A stretch of 64,000 nucleotides of DNA from Atrichornis clamosus. Taxonomy: Eukaryota > Chordata > Aves > Passeriformes > Menuridae. The translations under genes were made by a program, and so were the position numbers. The DNA is taken from contig WBMZ01006356.1 of the NCBI GenBank assembly GCA_013400975.1, positions 1-64,000 on the forward strand, given 5' to 3'. The notes below the pieces were generated by a model. That model saw only the letters and a list, made by a program, of their open reading frames with translations. It ran no database searches and had not been told where the DNA came from. Shown here piece after piece: positions 1-10,145 of this stretch; position 1 is the first letter of the stretch, and every line of letters begins with the position of its first letter.

Positions 1-248
1 CCCCTTCCTTCCGCCCGTCGGCCCCTTCCGCGCCCCGCGCCGCTGCTCCGCAGCGTTCCCCGGGCAGCCGCTCCCGCGCTCCCGGCTCGGGTACCCCCAC
101 CCCGCGCCCGCCGCTTTCCCCCGGGCAGCCCCTCCCGCGCTCCGCCCCGCAGCATCCCTCCCTCCGGTCCTTCGGCCCCGCAGCATCCCCCGGCCGCGGC
201 GCTCCAGCCTCCCGCATCCCTCCGTCCGCGCCCGTCCCCCGCCCTTAC
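1..248 (-). other. Start of intron 1 of the minus-strand gene, C-rich on the + strand
   Basis: This sequence follows the minus-strand splice donor and runs off the left edge. It is C-rich on the + strand with imperfect internal repetition. A block resembling CCCGGGCAGCC-CTCCCGCGCTCC occurs near 59-82 and again about 61 bases later near 120-143. CCCCGCAGCATCCC occurs near 145 and 176, about half that spacing. No coding frame is supported. Confidence 0.4.
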
Positions 249-372
249 CTCCCCTCGGGCGCAGGGAGAGGCGGCCGGCTGCCCCGAGCTCGGCGGGACG
301 GCCCCGAAACAAAAAGCGAAAGCGGCGGCCGCTGCCTCCCGCTCCGCCGGGCTGCCGCTCTCTGCCCGCGGC
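249..372 (-). other. Candidate first exon (5' UTR) of an unidentified minus-strand gene
   Basis: Read on the minus strand, the GC-rich leader ends in GGGGAG followed by GTAAGGGC (248 down to 241), a near-perfect 5' splice site. The upstream boundary is only a guess set by the CRE at 373-380. CREs usually sit tens of bases upstream of the start, so the real start is probably inside 300-360. The open frame across this piece reads straight into a stop in the donor (GAG GGG AGG TAA) and has an arginine/proline-rich, GC-driven translation, so I treat the exon as non-coding leader. No downstream exon is in the window and the gene cannot be named. Confidence 0.5.
306..323. promoter_or_regulatory. 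GAAA-repeat, IRF/ISRE-like element
   Basis: GAAAC-AAAAA-GCGAAAGC places two GAAA cores (306-309 and 318-321) 12 bases apart with an A-run between them. This loosely fits the hexamer-spaced GAAA pattern bound by interferon regulatory factors. It stands out as an A-rich island in almost pure GC. It would lie in the first exon or right at the start site. It does not match the full ISRE consensus. Confidence 0.3.
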
Positions 373-380
373 TGACGTCA
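373..380. promoter_or_regulatory. Perfect palindromic CRE (TGACGTCA)
   Basis: A full 8-bp cAMP response element, the binding site of CREB/ATF-family dimers, lies about 125 bases upstream of the minus-strand splice donor in transcription order. Full CREs in CpG-island promoters near the start are typically functional. Its place beside a CArG-like site suggests a stimulus-responsive promoter, which is inference. Confidence 0.7.
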
Positions 381-419
381 AGGGCCCAAATTCCTGCCTT
401 TCCCTGCAGGCAGATTTGT

Positions 420-429
420 CCATGTAAGG
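420..429. promoter_or_regulatory. CArG-like box (CCATGTAAGG; CCTTACATGG on the minus strand)
   Basis: One mismatch from CC(A/T)6GG, the serum response factor site. It lies 39 bases upstream of the CRE in minus-strand order. A CRE plus an SRF site is typical of immediate-early or cytoskeletal gene promoters. The mismatch and the lack of functional data keep this tentative. The same bases also form a weak + strand splice-donor-like GTAAGG. Confidence 0.35.
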
Positions 430-432
430 GCT

Positions 433-453
433 GGGGCCGGGGCCGGGGCCGGG
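433..453 (+). repeat. (GGGGCC)3 plus GGG hexanucleotide tract
   Basis: Three perfect tandem GGGGCC units followed by GGG give four G-runs with two-base loops, so the + strand can in principle fold into a G-quadruplex. The repeat sits just upstream of the presumed minus-strand promoter elements. The unit is the one expanded at human C9orf72; here it is short and there is no reason to assume that locus. Confidence 0.8.
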
Positions 454-499
454 ACGGCCGCACGGCGGGAGGGGGCTGCGCTGCGCCGCGGCTGGGGAG

Positions 500-507
500 G
501 GGGCGGG
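500..507 (+). promoter_or_regulatory. Sp1/KLF GC box (GGGGCGGG)
   Basis: A consensus GC box within a longer G-rich tract (about 491-510) on the upstream shoulder of the CpG island. Sp/KLF sites are usual in TATA-less CpG promoters. Confidence 0.5.
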
Positions 508-560
508 CGGCAGCAACTCCCGGTACCTGGGAGGGGAGGAAACAGGGCTAAAGGCGGCCC

Positions 561-1837
561 CGACCCTGCTAGCATCACCTTCGTGGCTCTGCATCCCGGA
601 GCCAGGGAAGCGTTAGGCCCAGAAATGTACCCTGTGCCTTGCAGGATCCAACTTTTCACAGGGAAGTTTTGCCCGGGGCTCCCTTCGATTCTTTGGGTGC
701 TTCTCCGGCCAATTTTTAATCTGTTCTTCCCTAGCTGGTGCGAAGGTGAGGAGAGGTAAAAGGTGCAGGGAGTTCCAAAGGACCTGCCTGCTCAGAGATT
801 CAAAACAACCTGTCGAGAATACTCAGGAGAGGGGGAAGGGAAACTTTTCTGATTGCTTTCTGTTTGATTGTTTTGTGGCTATTTCTAAGGACTGCAATTA
901 AAATAAATTGGGATGTTGAATGTGATTGTTATTATAATGGAATGTTACCCTTTAAGTAGCTGTTCGGTGTCTGTATCTGTCCTGAAGAGAAGAGGACGAC
1001 AGAAGTATTACATTGTGTTCAGGCTGTGGAGGGGAGCTTTGCCAAGCCTTACTCATTTGGAAAGAGATTTCTGGGTGAGTTTTTAGGCACTTTAAATGTA
1101 TTTTATTTTTACAATAAAGGGCTCTGCTGTGTGCTTTCAGAATATGTTTACAATTTTATCCCATTACCAGCTTTAATGTCCGCAGTCAGTGCTTGACAGC
1201 CCCAGGGGGGTAAGATTGCACGTAAGGACACGAAAAAAGGACAGCAAGTACCTAAAAGAATTAAGAAGCTGGAGCAGGGACTTGTGATTCAGCTTCTCTC
1301 CACCTCCCCTGGCTGCCAAAGCCAGTGTGCTTCCAGATCAGAGACCCCAGGAGATATCACCCCACCCTGGCAGGCCCTGCAGAAGGGAAAGCACAGCTTA
1401 TCCCAAATTTAGTCCTCAGTGCAAACCCCCCACCTCTGGTGGATTTGATGTCCTGCACTGGCCCCATGTACCAGGGGTGCTAAATTCCCCCCAGGAACAG
1501 AGAGGCCTGCCAGGGTCAGATGCTCTCCTAGAAGCACCACAGCTAAATCTGTGTGAGCAGTCATGGCCACAGGTGTTTTCTAAGCATTATGACTATGACT
1601 AGAAATACCCCAGCCTTGTCCCAGACGCCTACCCCGTGTTTAAACCTCGCTGAGATCCTAAACCAAAGCTGAACAGTGCGTGAGTCACCACGGCCCCGTG
1701 CCGTAGGTGGTACCTAGAGAGCCAGCAGCGCTCCGTGACCGTGGCTCTTGTGAAAGACACGGGCACGGCTGATTTCTAGAGGGATGAGACTGTAGCACGA
1801 GCTCAAGCTGAGCAGCCAAAGCCTTTGCCCGAGGCCT
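561..1837. other. Non-coding flank of the CpG island; no gene seen
   Basis: CpG and GC content fall off sharply after about 560. Open frames here are short and have chance-like composition. A good + strand 5' splice-site match (CTGG then GTGAGTTT near 1074) could serve an upstream antisense transcript, but nothing else supports an exon. AT-rich sequence with TTATAATGG near 930-940 is unremarkable. Confidence 0.5.
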
Positions 1838-1935
1838 TGTAAACCTGTATTCAGTTCCCTCCCTGCAGAGCCTACAGTTCCCCTGTCTTTTTCCAGCTGA
1901 GCGCTTTGACCACTGGCGTGCAGGTCATGCTCCTG
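1838..1935 (-). mobile_element. tRNA-derived SINE fragment (MIR-like)
   Basis: On the minus strand the sequence reads AGTGGTCAAAGCGCTCAGCTGG, then a stretch resembling 'gaacccaggt', which is the layout of a tRNA-like SINE head (A-box region then B-box region). Old and diverged; family assignment is from memory of the consensus. Confidence 0.35.
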
Positions 1936-2245
1936 CATTGCACTCCAAGGACAACTCACAATGTGATTCTCTTCCACCAGGAGTAGGTGGTCATCACCAC
2001 GGGCTTCCTGGCACTCATGTCTGTCAATCTCAGTATGGTGGAGCTCTCAGTGGAGCCCAGATTTGTAATGCTCCTGAGAAGCAAATATACACAGGAGCTG
2101 TTGCCTGCTTGGTTTTTTTCTTCTCTGTTTGAGCTTTCTTGCAGATACGCAACAGCCCTTGTGTTGTGTCAATTGGTATCCAGGGGAAGCATCTGAACAC
2201 TAAAAAACCCCCTTTGGCTCAAGATGAGAGACAAGTGTTCTCCAT

Positions 2246-2815
2246 TTAGTATTTCAGAGAAAACCAGTGGTCAAATATTTTCCTTGTCCCATATCCAACG
2301 ATTATTGCTTCTTTATCCATCAAGCTTATGAAATTTTCCAGTGCTGTTAACAGAAGATAGAATACTGTGCCCATCCATAGCAGCCTTCTTTGAATGATCC
2401 CAGAAGTTTTAAGCTTTGAGCCTCCAGAGTTGGAGATAGTAACTACTAGTACCTCTATTTTGCTGGTAGATGAACTGTGGCTAATCCTCTGCAGCACAGC
2501 AGCAGCAGTTTGATTTGCAGCCCATTACCCTTGTAATGTGCTGCCCAGAATGGTCACTGCCTTGTCAAACACAGCATGAATTTTCTGGGTTTTTTTCAGT
2601 TTCCTATCATGACCAATATCATACAGTTTGGAAATGAAAGTAGAAAATTCAAGGTGTTGAGACTGGCTGTGAAAATCTGCTCTTTGCCTGGAAAGAATCA
2701 AAAATACTGGCAAACGTACAATCATTCCTTTGGTAATATCTACCGCACCCTGCACCATAGCAGCAAAATGAATTAAACAGCAGAAGGCTGAAATGCCTGA
2801 CATGGCATAGGCCAC
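2246..2815 (-). pseudogene. Possible degraded coding remnant, unidentified
   Basis: One minus-strand frame stays open for about 190 codons except for a single TAA (2525-2527), which divides it into 96 and 83 residues after a nine-codon gap. The translation has balanced, protein-like composition, including FISKLYDIGHDRKLKKTQK and a later hydrophobic run (MGTVFYLLLTALENFI). There is no GC3 bias and I do not recognise a family; a vague likeness to perilipin-type helices did not hold up. Splice sites, a start context and a poly(A) tail are not evident. It could be a decayed retrocopy or transposon frame, or chance. Chance is the more likely explanation. Confidence 0.15.
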
Positions 2816-2875
2816 TCAGGAGGCAGGAATACAGGAGTCAGCCTGGGCCAGTATAAATTCAAGGAAATTAAGTTT

Positions 2876-2995
2876 TTTAGTGGTGAAGGTGCATGACTAG
2901 GAGATTGAAAACCTGGCTTCTGCTCCTACTTTCCCTACGTTGTGGGATTTTAGACCAGTCAGTTCATCTTCCCATGTCTGGAGCAGCCCTTTTCA
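2876..2995 (+). mobile_element. MIR-type SINE remnant
   Basis: The + strand reads TAGTGGTGAAGGTGCATGAC, then 'gaaaacctggcttctgctcc', then 'gtgggattttagaccagtcag', matching in order the tRNA head, the 'gacctgggttctgctcc' segment and the 'tgtgaccttgggcaagtcac' core of MIR. Divergence is high, as expected for an ancient element. Confidence 0.55.
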
Positions 2996-5900
2996 ATCCC
3001 TGGCCTAAGGTTCAGAGCAGGGAATGAGACACCATGACCTCCCATCACACCCCCTTCTGTACAAAATTTCCAGAAGCCAGCAAGTGGAACCCTGCTTTTC
3101 AGAGTTCAGGTCTCTCCTTTTTGGTGAGGTTTCAGATGCAAAAAATCACAAAACAAAAAACTCAGGATGGGAAGAGCCCTCGGAAAGCTACGGGAATTCC
3201 ATCTCTCAGGCCATGAAGCAGGGGCCGCACTGCCTAAACCATACATGGCAGAGGTTCACCTACCCTGCTCATAAGAATATCTAGAGGATCTATTCCACAG
3301 CTTCACAGTTGGATATGTTTTCTTTATCTCTAACCCAAGTCACTTTTGCTGCAATTCAGCTCTTAATCAGATGAAGTTGTGGGGATCTGACATATTCCCT
3401 CACTAGCAACAATTCCAGAACAACAGGAAAGTCGCCCACCTGGTGAACTAATTCTTCTGTGGGTAAAAGCCAAAGAGGCTGGAAAACACACTAAGCATGT
3501 GTTTTTGGGAGAGCTGCCACCTAATTTTCAGACAAAGATCAGATGCAATTAGTCTTAGATCAACTGGAGACTCCTCTGCCCCAAACCGCAGCACTTTTCA
3601 CCCACCTCGCCAGGAGGACGCCAGTTTCCTCCATGACACACAGTGGCACACTTGACCCTTCAGTTTCCAAAGGGTATTCTTGGAAGCACATGCAAAATCT
3701 GATCTCACAGCAATAGCATTCCTGTGGCACTGGAGAAGGAATGAAGAAACTCCAGCATGGATACTAGGCAGACAGGAGAGAAAAGACTCATCCTGCAAGT
3801 CTGAGTTAATTTCCAACCAGGGTGCTTGTTTCTGATTGAGAGATACACACGTGTGTGCTGGCTGGTGGAAGGAATCTGGGAACAGCAGTGGGCCAAGCTT
3901 TGTCATTCCCCACTTTGCAGGTATGTTTGCACCCAGACAGGAATGCAAGACACGATGCTGAGCAGGCCTTAGTGAATCACAGATCCCTGACATCAGTTGA
4001 GTCTGGGCCAAACCCCCAAGGGAATCTTCACTGACGAGAAATACAATTTCCAACAAACTCCCTAACTTTCTGTGAGTGTACCAGAGACAGCAACTGTCAG
4101 CAAACCCTGCATCTCTGTGCACTACTTTGAGTTGCAAGTGGTTCACAAGATGCTCGGTTTTATTTGGCCACCAGTCCTGTCTAATTCCATATCATTTCAC
4201 TGTAGCCCACAGTGAGTTTGGGGTAGCTCAGGAGAGTATAAACCTCCCTGCACATATTTCAGGCTCTGCTCCATCCACTGTCTGGGCCGTAGCCGCCTGT
4301 GCCCCAGGAATGGTAAAGTTTTGTAAAACTGCTAAATCCCAGTGCTGAGGAGCACAGTTGAGCAATGTGCCAGTGTAGCATACTTCATTTTAAGGACATG
4401 CTTAAATCCAACTTGAGCCCAGAGAGATTTTAGCTTAGGTTTAAGTGTTCCATTGAACAGGATGGATTTAAGGATTGAAGTGTTTTGCTAGACTAGATCT
4501 TTGGTTAATGAGGAAGGAGAGTTGCTAGTGCCTAGAAGAAAGAACTGCCTGAAGCATTTTGCCACATCCAAACCATTACTAGTACTACTCCATTTTTCTA
4601 ATAAATTTTGATGAAATTAGCACAAAGAATTGGTAAAGAAGTTGATCATTTCGTTAACAATACTCACTCTCTGGGTCTTGGCTTAGTGGGGGGGAAAAGC
4701 AAACTTTAGTATCTCATCAGAATGATGTGATATAATTAAAGCAGAAGCCACTAGACTTTGTATTTTCCACCATCTGGAATCTTGCTCAGTATCTCACTAA
4801 TGGTAAATGTCTCATGTCCAGATTTTAGCATTGAAATCATGAGTGCTTTGCTTTACAGGAAGAGAATCAGTTAAATTCTTTATGGAACCTACACTGAATA
4901 AACCAAGTACCCCAGTGTTAAAAGAAATGTTTGCGGTAACAAATATTTTAGGGGACGTTTTTGCATGGGCTCTGACCTCCCTGTTGAGAATCAAAGTGAA
5001 AATATTGAATGTTCTAAGCAGATGTCTTCTCCTAGTGACAGCAAGATGAGCAGAGACAGCTGGTTAGAAGAACAACAACAACAAAAACACATCATCATTC
5101 CCGCTTTGGCTCCAAAAAATCTTGGACTTGTTGTCAGGGAAGAAAGCTATGTATGTAAGAAGCCAAGAAAGAGAAAAATATTATTGAATCTGGTAGCATT
5201 TTAGTGAATGTGCTGGAAATAACTTAAGTAGGAAGAAAAACTGGATGCACTCCATTGTTTATTAAAAGAATGCCTCTTCTTATTTCCACAGGGACCTATA
5301 GCCTATATAGTCATTAACACATTTACAAGATACATATTTTAAATATGTTGCTTCACTCATCAATCTTGTGGGCTTTTCTTCTGAAGTAAATAGAGTTACA
5401 GCACACAGAAATGTATACAGCCACATAAATATTATCTCTGCAAGCTAAAAATGCCAGCTGTGGATTTTGCCTGTAACTCCTTCAATCAGGGAACATGGGT
5501 GTAGTGTGGAGACACCTAGAGAGATCTGAAAGATTAGGAAGGGAGAAGATGAGAAATTTAGATTCCCCCTGGTGAAATGCAGGATAAATAATTCACAAAG
5601 GAAAAAAAAGAAAAAATAAACCAAAATTAAAATATGAAGAGAGAGCTATTCTGGATGAAAATCAGAGCTGCGATGAACAACAGATCCAAGAGAAGTTTTT
5701 TGGCAAGAGTGCAAAATACACCAGTGACCCTCTGGCCTCCCTGCTCAGAGGTAGCACATTCTCTTTTGATAGTTTTCATCTGAACAAAACTTGAATTCTA
5801 TGCTTGACCCCTGGATATTTTCATTTCCCTTTCCAAGATTTGGGCAGACTTGAGGGAAGAAAAGGATTGATGAGAAGAGATTAAGAAATCCAAAGATGTG

Positions 5901-6426
5901 CAGTTGATAATGCTAAAGACAAGAAACTTGAGGTGGTTGTTCCCAGAGAACTAGGTAGCCCAAATCCCACAGTGCCATAAGATAGCGCCCTATGCAACAG
6001 CAAAGCTCTGGATTTGCTGGCTCAGGAGGTGTCTTCCACGGAGTGCTTCAAAACACCTGTCTCCTGTAGAGGTCCTAAATGATTTAAAGCCTTGATGAAG
6101 CAAGAGTTTAAGCTTGTTTATACCAAAGATATATGCAAAGAAAATTATGTAAAAAAACCTATTTACTTTGGAAAACAACTGCCTTGAGAATTGAGAGGTG
6201 TGACCAATCTGACAGACCAGCTTGTAAACAGAGGACAATGAAGTCAAAAGGAGAGCCTATGGCTGCTGGGTCTCCAGTTCTGGGCTGCCAGCTTTGCCCA
6301 TGCTCAACTACGGGATTAGGCAGTAGTAGTTTTCAAAAGTAAATAGTTTTCTTTATATCATTTTCTTTGTAGGAAACTGGGGTTAAATGTGCGGCTCTGC
6401 AACAGAGCAGATGTGGGACTTAGGGT
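2996..6426. other. Intergenic; no gene seen
   Basis: No exon is recognisable. The longest frame, 3598-4146 on the minus strand (182 codons), is rich in Cys, Trp and Ser, lacks codon bias and matches nothing I know, so I read it as chance. The rest is ordinary AT-rich non-coding DNA with short A-runs near 5600-5630. Confidence 0.5.
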
Positions 6427-6478
6427 AAGTTGCAGATTGAACTGAGCTGGGAAAGTTGCAGATTGAACCGGGCTGGAA
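6427..6478 (+). repeat. 26-bp tandem duplication, two copies
   Basis: Two adjacent 26-base units beginning AAGTTGCAGATTGAAC (6427-6452 and 6453-6478) differ at three positions. A third partial start (AAGTTT) follows. This is a minor local duplication with no evident function. Confidence 0.8.
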
Positions 6479-8365
6479 AAGTTTCCACCATTTGCCAATG
6501 TCTTGGAGAGTCTGGAATCTTTCCCATCTCTACTGTGACAAAACCAGGACTTCTCAACATTTTTGGAGGACTTTCTCCCTCGTAATAAAGGACAAAAAGC
6601 TCACAATGAAAAACAAATCGCAGTGCCAGAACTGACTGAGAATCAATTTTGTCTGTTTTAATTCCCCTTCTTGCCAGCCTCAGCTTCAAGACCTGACCCA
6701 CAGTCTCCCAGCCAGTCCAGGAGTGACCATGCCATGACAAAGGACCATTGTTGCCAGAAATTCCATGCTGATTCCAAGGAAATATTTCCTAGAGTATCTT
6801 GCTAAAATGAATACACTCCCCCATACACAACACGAAAGGAATCATGTCTGACAAATAAACATTTCTTAATGAGAAACATTTGTCCAACATGTTCCTCCCC
6901 AGTGACTCTGGAGCTTTGTGCCTCAGTGCACCCTCTACAGAAGGAGACAACAGCCCTCCCCAGCCTCTGGAGATCACACTAGGCTACGAAAGTGATGGGC
7001 TCCCTACCTCCATTAGTTACCCTCAGAACTCTGTATACCTCAGAGCACATAAGTATGACTCAAGAATTTCTATAGACCCATTTCAACCCACATGTTTGAC
7101 CTTGACCAAGAGCATCTCTGCCCACAGGCTGCTGCATTTGCTCCATCCCACTTTGGGACATAGAGGCAATGCAGGGCACCTCAGTGTGCCTGGACTCAGC
7201 CATCCCTGAATGCACATTTCCTCACACCATCAAAGATTTGGAACACCAAAGAGCCAGCCCAGCCCTGCTGCCAGTGAGGTGACAGATCCCTGGCACAGGA
7301 GCTGGGCTCAAGCTGCTCATGAGCTGCTTGTGGCTGGAGAGGAATGTCTGCAGAGAGCTAAACCAGATTGCTCATAGATCTCTTCCAAATTGCTTGTCTC
7401 TAATCTAGTGGACAATTTGAGAGTAAATGTGCACTGGAAGCACCATCTTCCCTTCGGTGTAATAACTTCAGAACGCTGAGTTTGTGGCTACACTGGAGAA
7501 ACCTTTGGATCTCACTGGTGCCTTGTCAAGTCTGTAAGATGTCAGAGCCACCTATGTGTATTCTGTCCCTTTTCTCAGAACACGGCTACTTCTATTATCT
7601 GTTTGATGCTGTAGACCCACCACAGCCACCAGGAATGCAGTGATGCTCCTAGCAAGAGCTGGAACTCCAGGCTGAGCTTGTGAGCTTGAAGCAACACTCT
7701 TACAAATACCTGATCTGCACAGAACATTTAGAAAGAGTCAAATGGCTTCAACACTTCAGGAAAGCTGGCACTTTCGTGTTGCCTGTATTTCTTAGTCCCA
7801 CACCTATTGCAGGGAAAAAAAGGGAAAAAAATTCAGTTGGTATTTGCATTGTCCTGCCTACATTTCAGCCACATGGCTCCAGTATTTGCAGAACTTCTGG
7901 AGGCCCAAATCACATGTCCAACATCTCACCCTTCCCAAGCATAGACTGACAAATGCCACTTTTCTCCTATTAAATCAAAAGGTGGCTACACCCATGTGTC
8001 AGCTGTTTACCACCCTCTGTTTCCTCCCTCTGGGCAGCTGATCAGGGATAATGACCTATATCCTTGAAGCATTTGTTTTACTTAACATTACAGAGAAGGA
8101 GGGTTTAAGGCAACAAGCAAACAAAGAATATAACTGTTCCCACCCTGTGTTATTACAGAGACCAGTATTCACTCATGGAAACACAGCAGCTCAACTCTTT
8201 GAATGTCCATGACTTCACCTGGACTGTTTCCTGCTCTGCCTTTGTGCTAAGCAGAATGGTTCCAGTGTCTTTCAGTTAAGGTCTTTCACTCATTCTTTAC
8301 AACCAGGTAGGAAAAACAACGTACTCAGCCTTGCTCCAGCCACATCCATGTGGCTCCAGAGATTC
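6479..8365. other. Intergenic; no gene seen
   Basis: Open frames are short and chance-like. The frame at 6880-7209 on the + strand (109 codons, Ser/Pro/Leu-rich) has no recognisable domain. No repeats beyond low-order A-runs (about 7815-7832) are apparent. Confidence 0.5.
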
Positions 8366-8543
8366 CTAGATGAGGTGGCCACGCTGCACACATGGTAGGA
8401 AGGCACTGATGGAGAAGCTGAATATGGCTAGGCCGCATTTGAAAGTGCCCAGGCTCTGTCACAAGCACCCCGTTGACGCTGTTGGTGTCGAACACCAACT
8501 GCAGGCTCTGCACAGGGATCTGGGACTGGTACACGCCCTGCAT
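8366..8543 (-). pseudogene. Frameshifted coding-like fragment, unidentified (probable pseudogene)
   Basis: Minus-strand codons 8543 to 8460 read MQGVYQSQIPVQSLQ then LVFDTNSVNG. By my count 26 of 28 codons end in G or C, in DNA that is otherwise AT-leaning. The frame then turns into a chance-like sequence, while a different frame (8449 to 8366) opens as GTFKCGLAIFSFSISAFLPC, a hydrophobic membrane-like segment ending in TAG. In the first frame a stop (TGA) lies just upstream of the ATG. Biased codons, a frame change and nearby stops fit a decayed fragment of a membrane-protein gene. An AG preceded by pyrimidines just before GGC GTG TAC could be an old splice acceptor. I could not name the family. 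A chance GC-rich patch is the alternative. Confidence 0.35.
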
Positions 8544-9984
8544 CAAGCCTCACCCCACGATGAGACAGGCAGGCAAAGGAGAAAATTGGGCCCTGGCCCC
8601 TTCCTGTGATTAGGTCATTATAATGGGTAAATATTTTCCTAGATAGAGAGCCAAGATAAAGGACTCCTGATGTCTGACATGGCATTTGAACAAGACTTGG
8701 AAGGACCATCCCTACTCTGTAGTTCTTTATAATGTGCTTTTACCAAATGAATACCTTTTCCCCCAAAATACCTAGGAAATTAAACGGGAACTTGTTATTA
8801 GCTAACGATGAAAATCTCACAGAGTAAATTTTTCATTGAATAGCAAGAACAGCGTCCAGTCTACAGCCAAACTGTTCACCAGTAAATATATTGAATGGAT
8901 TTAGTAACAGGTACCAAGAGTTATTCACAGAAGATCTTGCAACTCTACACCATTCAGTCTAAATATTTACTGAGGAGTAGAGAAAAGAGAGTGGTAGAGG
9001 CAGAGACCCAGAGATTGGCTGGGTGAAGTCTCTTTAATGAGAGCCTGTTTCTGCAGAGAAAAATTATTGTGACTGTTTTTTAATGAAAATTAGCATTCCT
9101 GTGCTAGAGCAAATAGTGATTATTCATTCTCTATCTCTTTTTTCTGAATTTTTCATGATTTTGTGACCTCTGCTCTATCCTCTCCCTTGGTGTTCTAATC
9201 TCACCCTGAGTTTTCTCAGGGTTTGTGAGCTTTTGTATCAGATAAACTAGTTTATAAGGTAGTCTTTGAGGAACAAGTCTGACTTAAATCTCACATAATA
9301 TCCAAGAATGTTCTCCGGTATTTGACCTCTTTGTGGATGAAACAACACTCTTCAGACGCAATAACCTTGGTGTTTCAAAGTTGTAACCAGCACTTGTGGA
9401 GTTTTCAAACAAATAGGCTCAGCATTCCTTGGTGCACTCTTCCTCACTGCTCCCACATTTAATTGCTTTGTAATTATACTCATAAAACCTGTGATGGGAT
9501 TACACATGGCGGGGAAAAAAATAATTCTAAAAATCACATTTCAGCATAGGAGGGGATTTATGGGAGCTGCAAGACAAAGAAAAACCCACCTTTCTTTCTT
9601 TCTTCATTGTTGTCTTTGGAAGGTGGCCACCAAAGTTTCCTTGTCAGTAACACAGGGATTTGTAAATAGAACAAAGAGCTTCCTCACACCAAGGCACGTT
9701 ACATAACCCCAGCGCCGTCACTGTGTGTCTTCGCAGGCTGTTCCCTTGAACTTTGCATCTCGCTCCTCCTGAGAACAGTCCTCCATGCCAGCTTGAACAG
9801 ATGTGGCTTCCTTCAGGAAAGGTTTTCTGTTAGGGTCATTCTGACTTCCCTTTCAGAGTTTTCCAGCCTCATGTGCTCTTTGCTCCAGGGATTACTGCAG
9901 TGGACACTGACTCCATGTGCTACTGTTAAGCTTCTCCTCACCTGTTGGCTGAGCTGAATGAGTGCAGAAATCTCTGTTCCACAG

Positions 9985-10145
9985 AAAAATATGACATTTC
10001 ATGTTTTCCTGAATAAAACCGGAAAGTTGCAATTTCCTGTGAACCCGAATTCTGAGAAACATTTCAGAAAGGGCAAAATGGCAGCCTTTTGTTTGGGTGT
10101 TACCTACAGGTTTTTATGAGACCTAAGCTAACTTAAAACACATCA
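9985..10145. promoter_or_regulatory. Candidate enhancer with clustered ETS, C/EBP and STAT-like cores
   Basis: Within about 80 bases the sequence shows TTTTCCTGA (10004-10012), CCGGAAA (10019-10025), GTTGCAAT (10026-10033), ATTTCCTGTG (10032-10041) and TTCTGAGAA (10050-10058). These fit ETS, ETS, C/EBP, ETS and STAT cores respectively. Such short cores occur often by chance; only their density is notable. Confidence 0.2.

Larger units (their letters stand above)
1..560. promoter_or_regulatory. CpG island promoter
   Basis: The first 560 bases are extremely GC-rich and keep their CpGs, unlike the CpG-poor sequence that follows. They hold GC boxes, a CRE, a near-CArG box and G-rich runs, with no TATA box near the likely start. 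This is the usual build of a vertebrate CpG-island promoter. The best splice donor in the island lies on the minus strand, so the gene probably runs leftwards out of the window. The island may start left of base 1. Transcription in the other direction as well is common for such islands and cannot be excluded. Confidence 0.85.

Noticed and set aside
378..659. 93-codon minus-strand frame over the CpG island
   Set aside because: Its Pro/Ala/Arg content follows from GC-rich repeats, and it runs across the promoter elements instead of a transcribed exon.
1068..1082. Strong + strand splice donor (GTGAGT) right of the CpG island
   Set aside because: No matching exon upstream or acceptor downstream that I can support; single donor-like words are common.
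3598..4146. 182-codon open frame on the minus strand
   Set aside because: No codon bias, high Cys/Trp/Ser, no domain and no splice context. One such frame is expected by chance in 64 kb on two strands.
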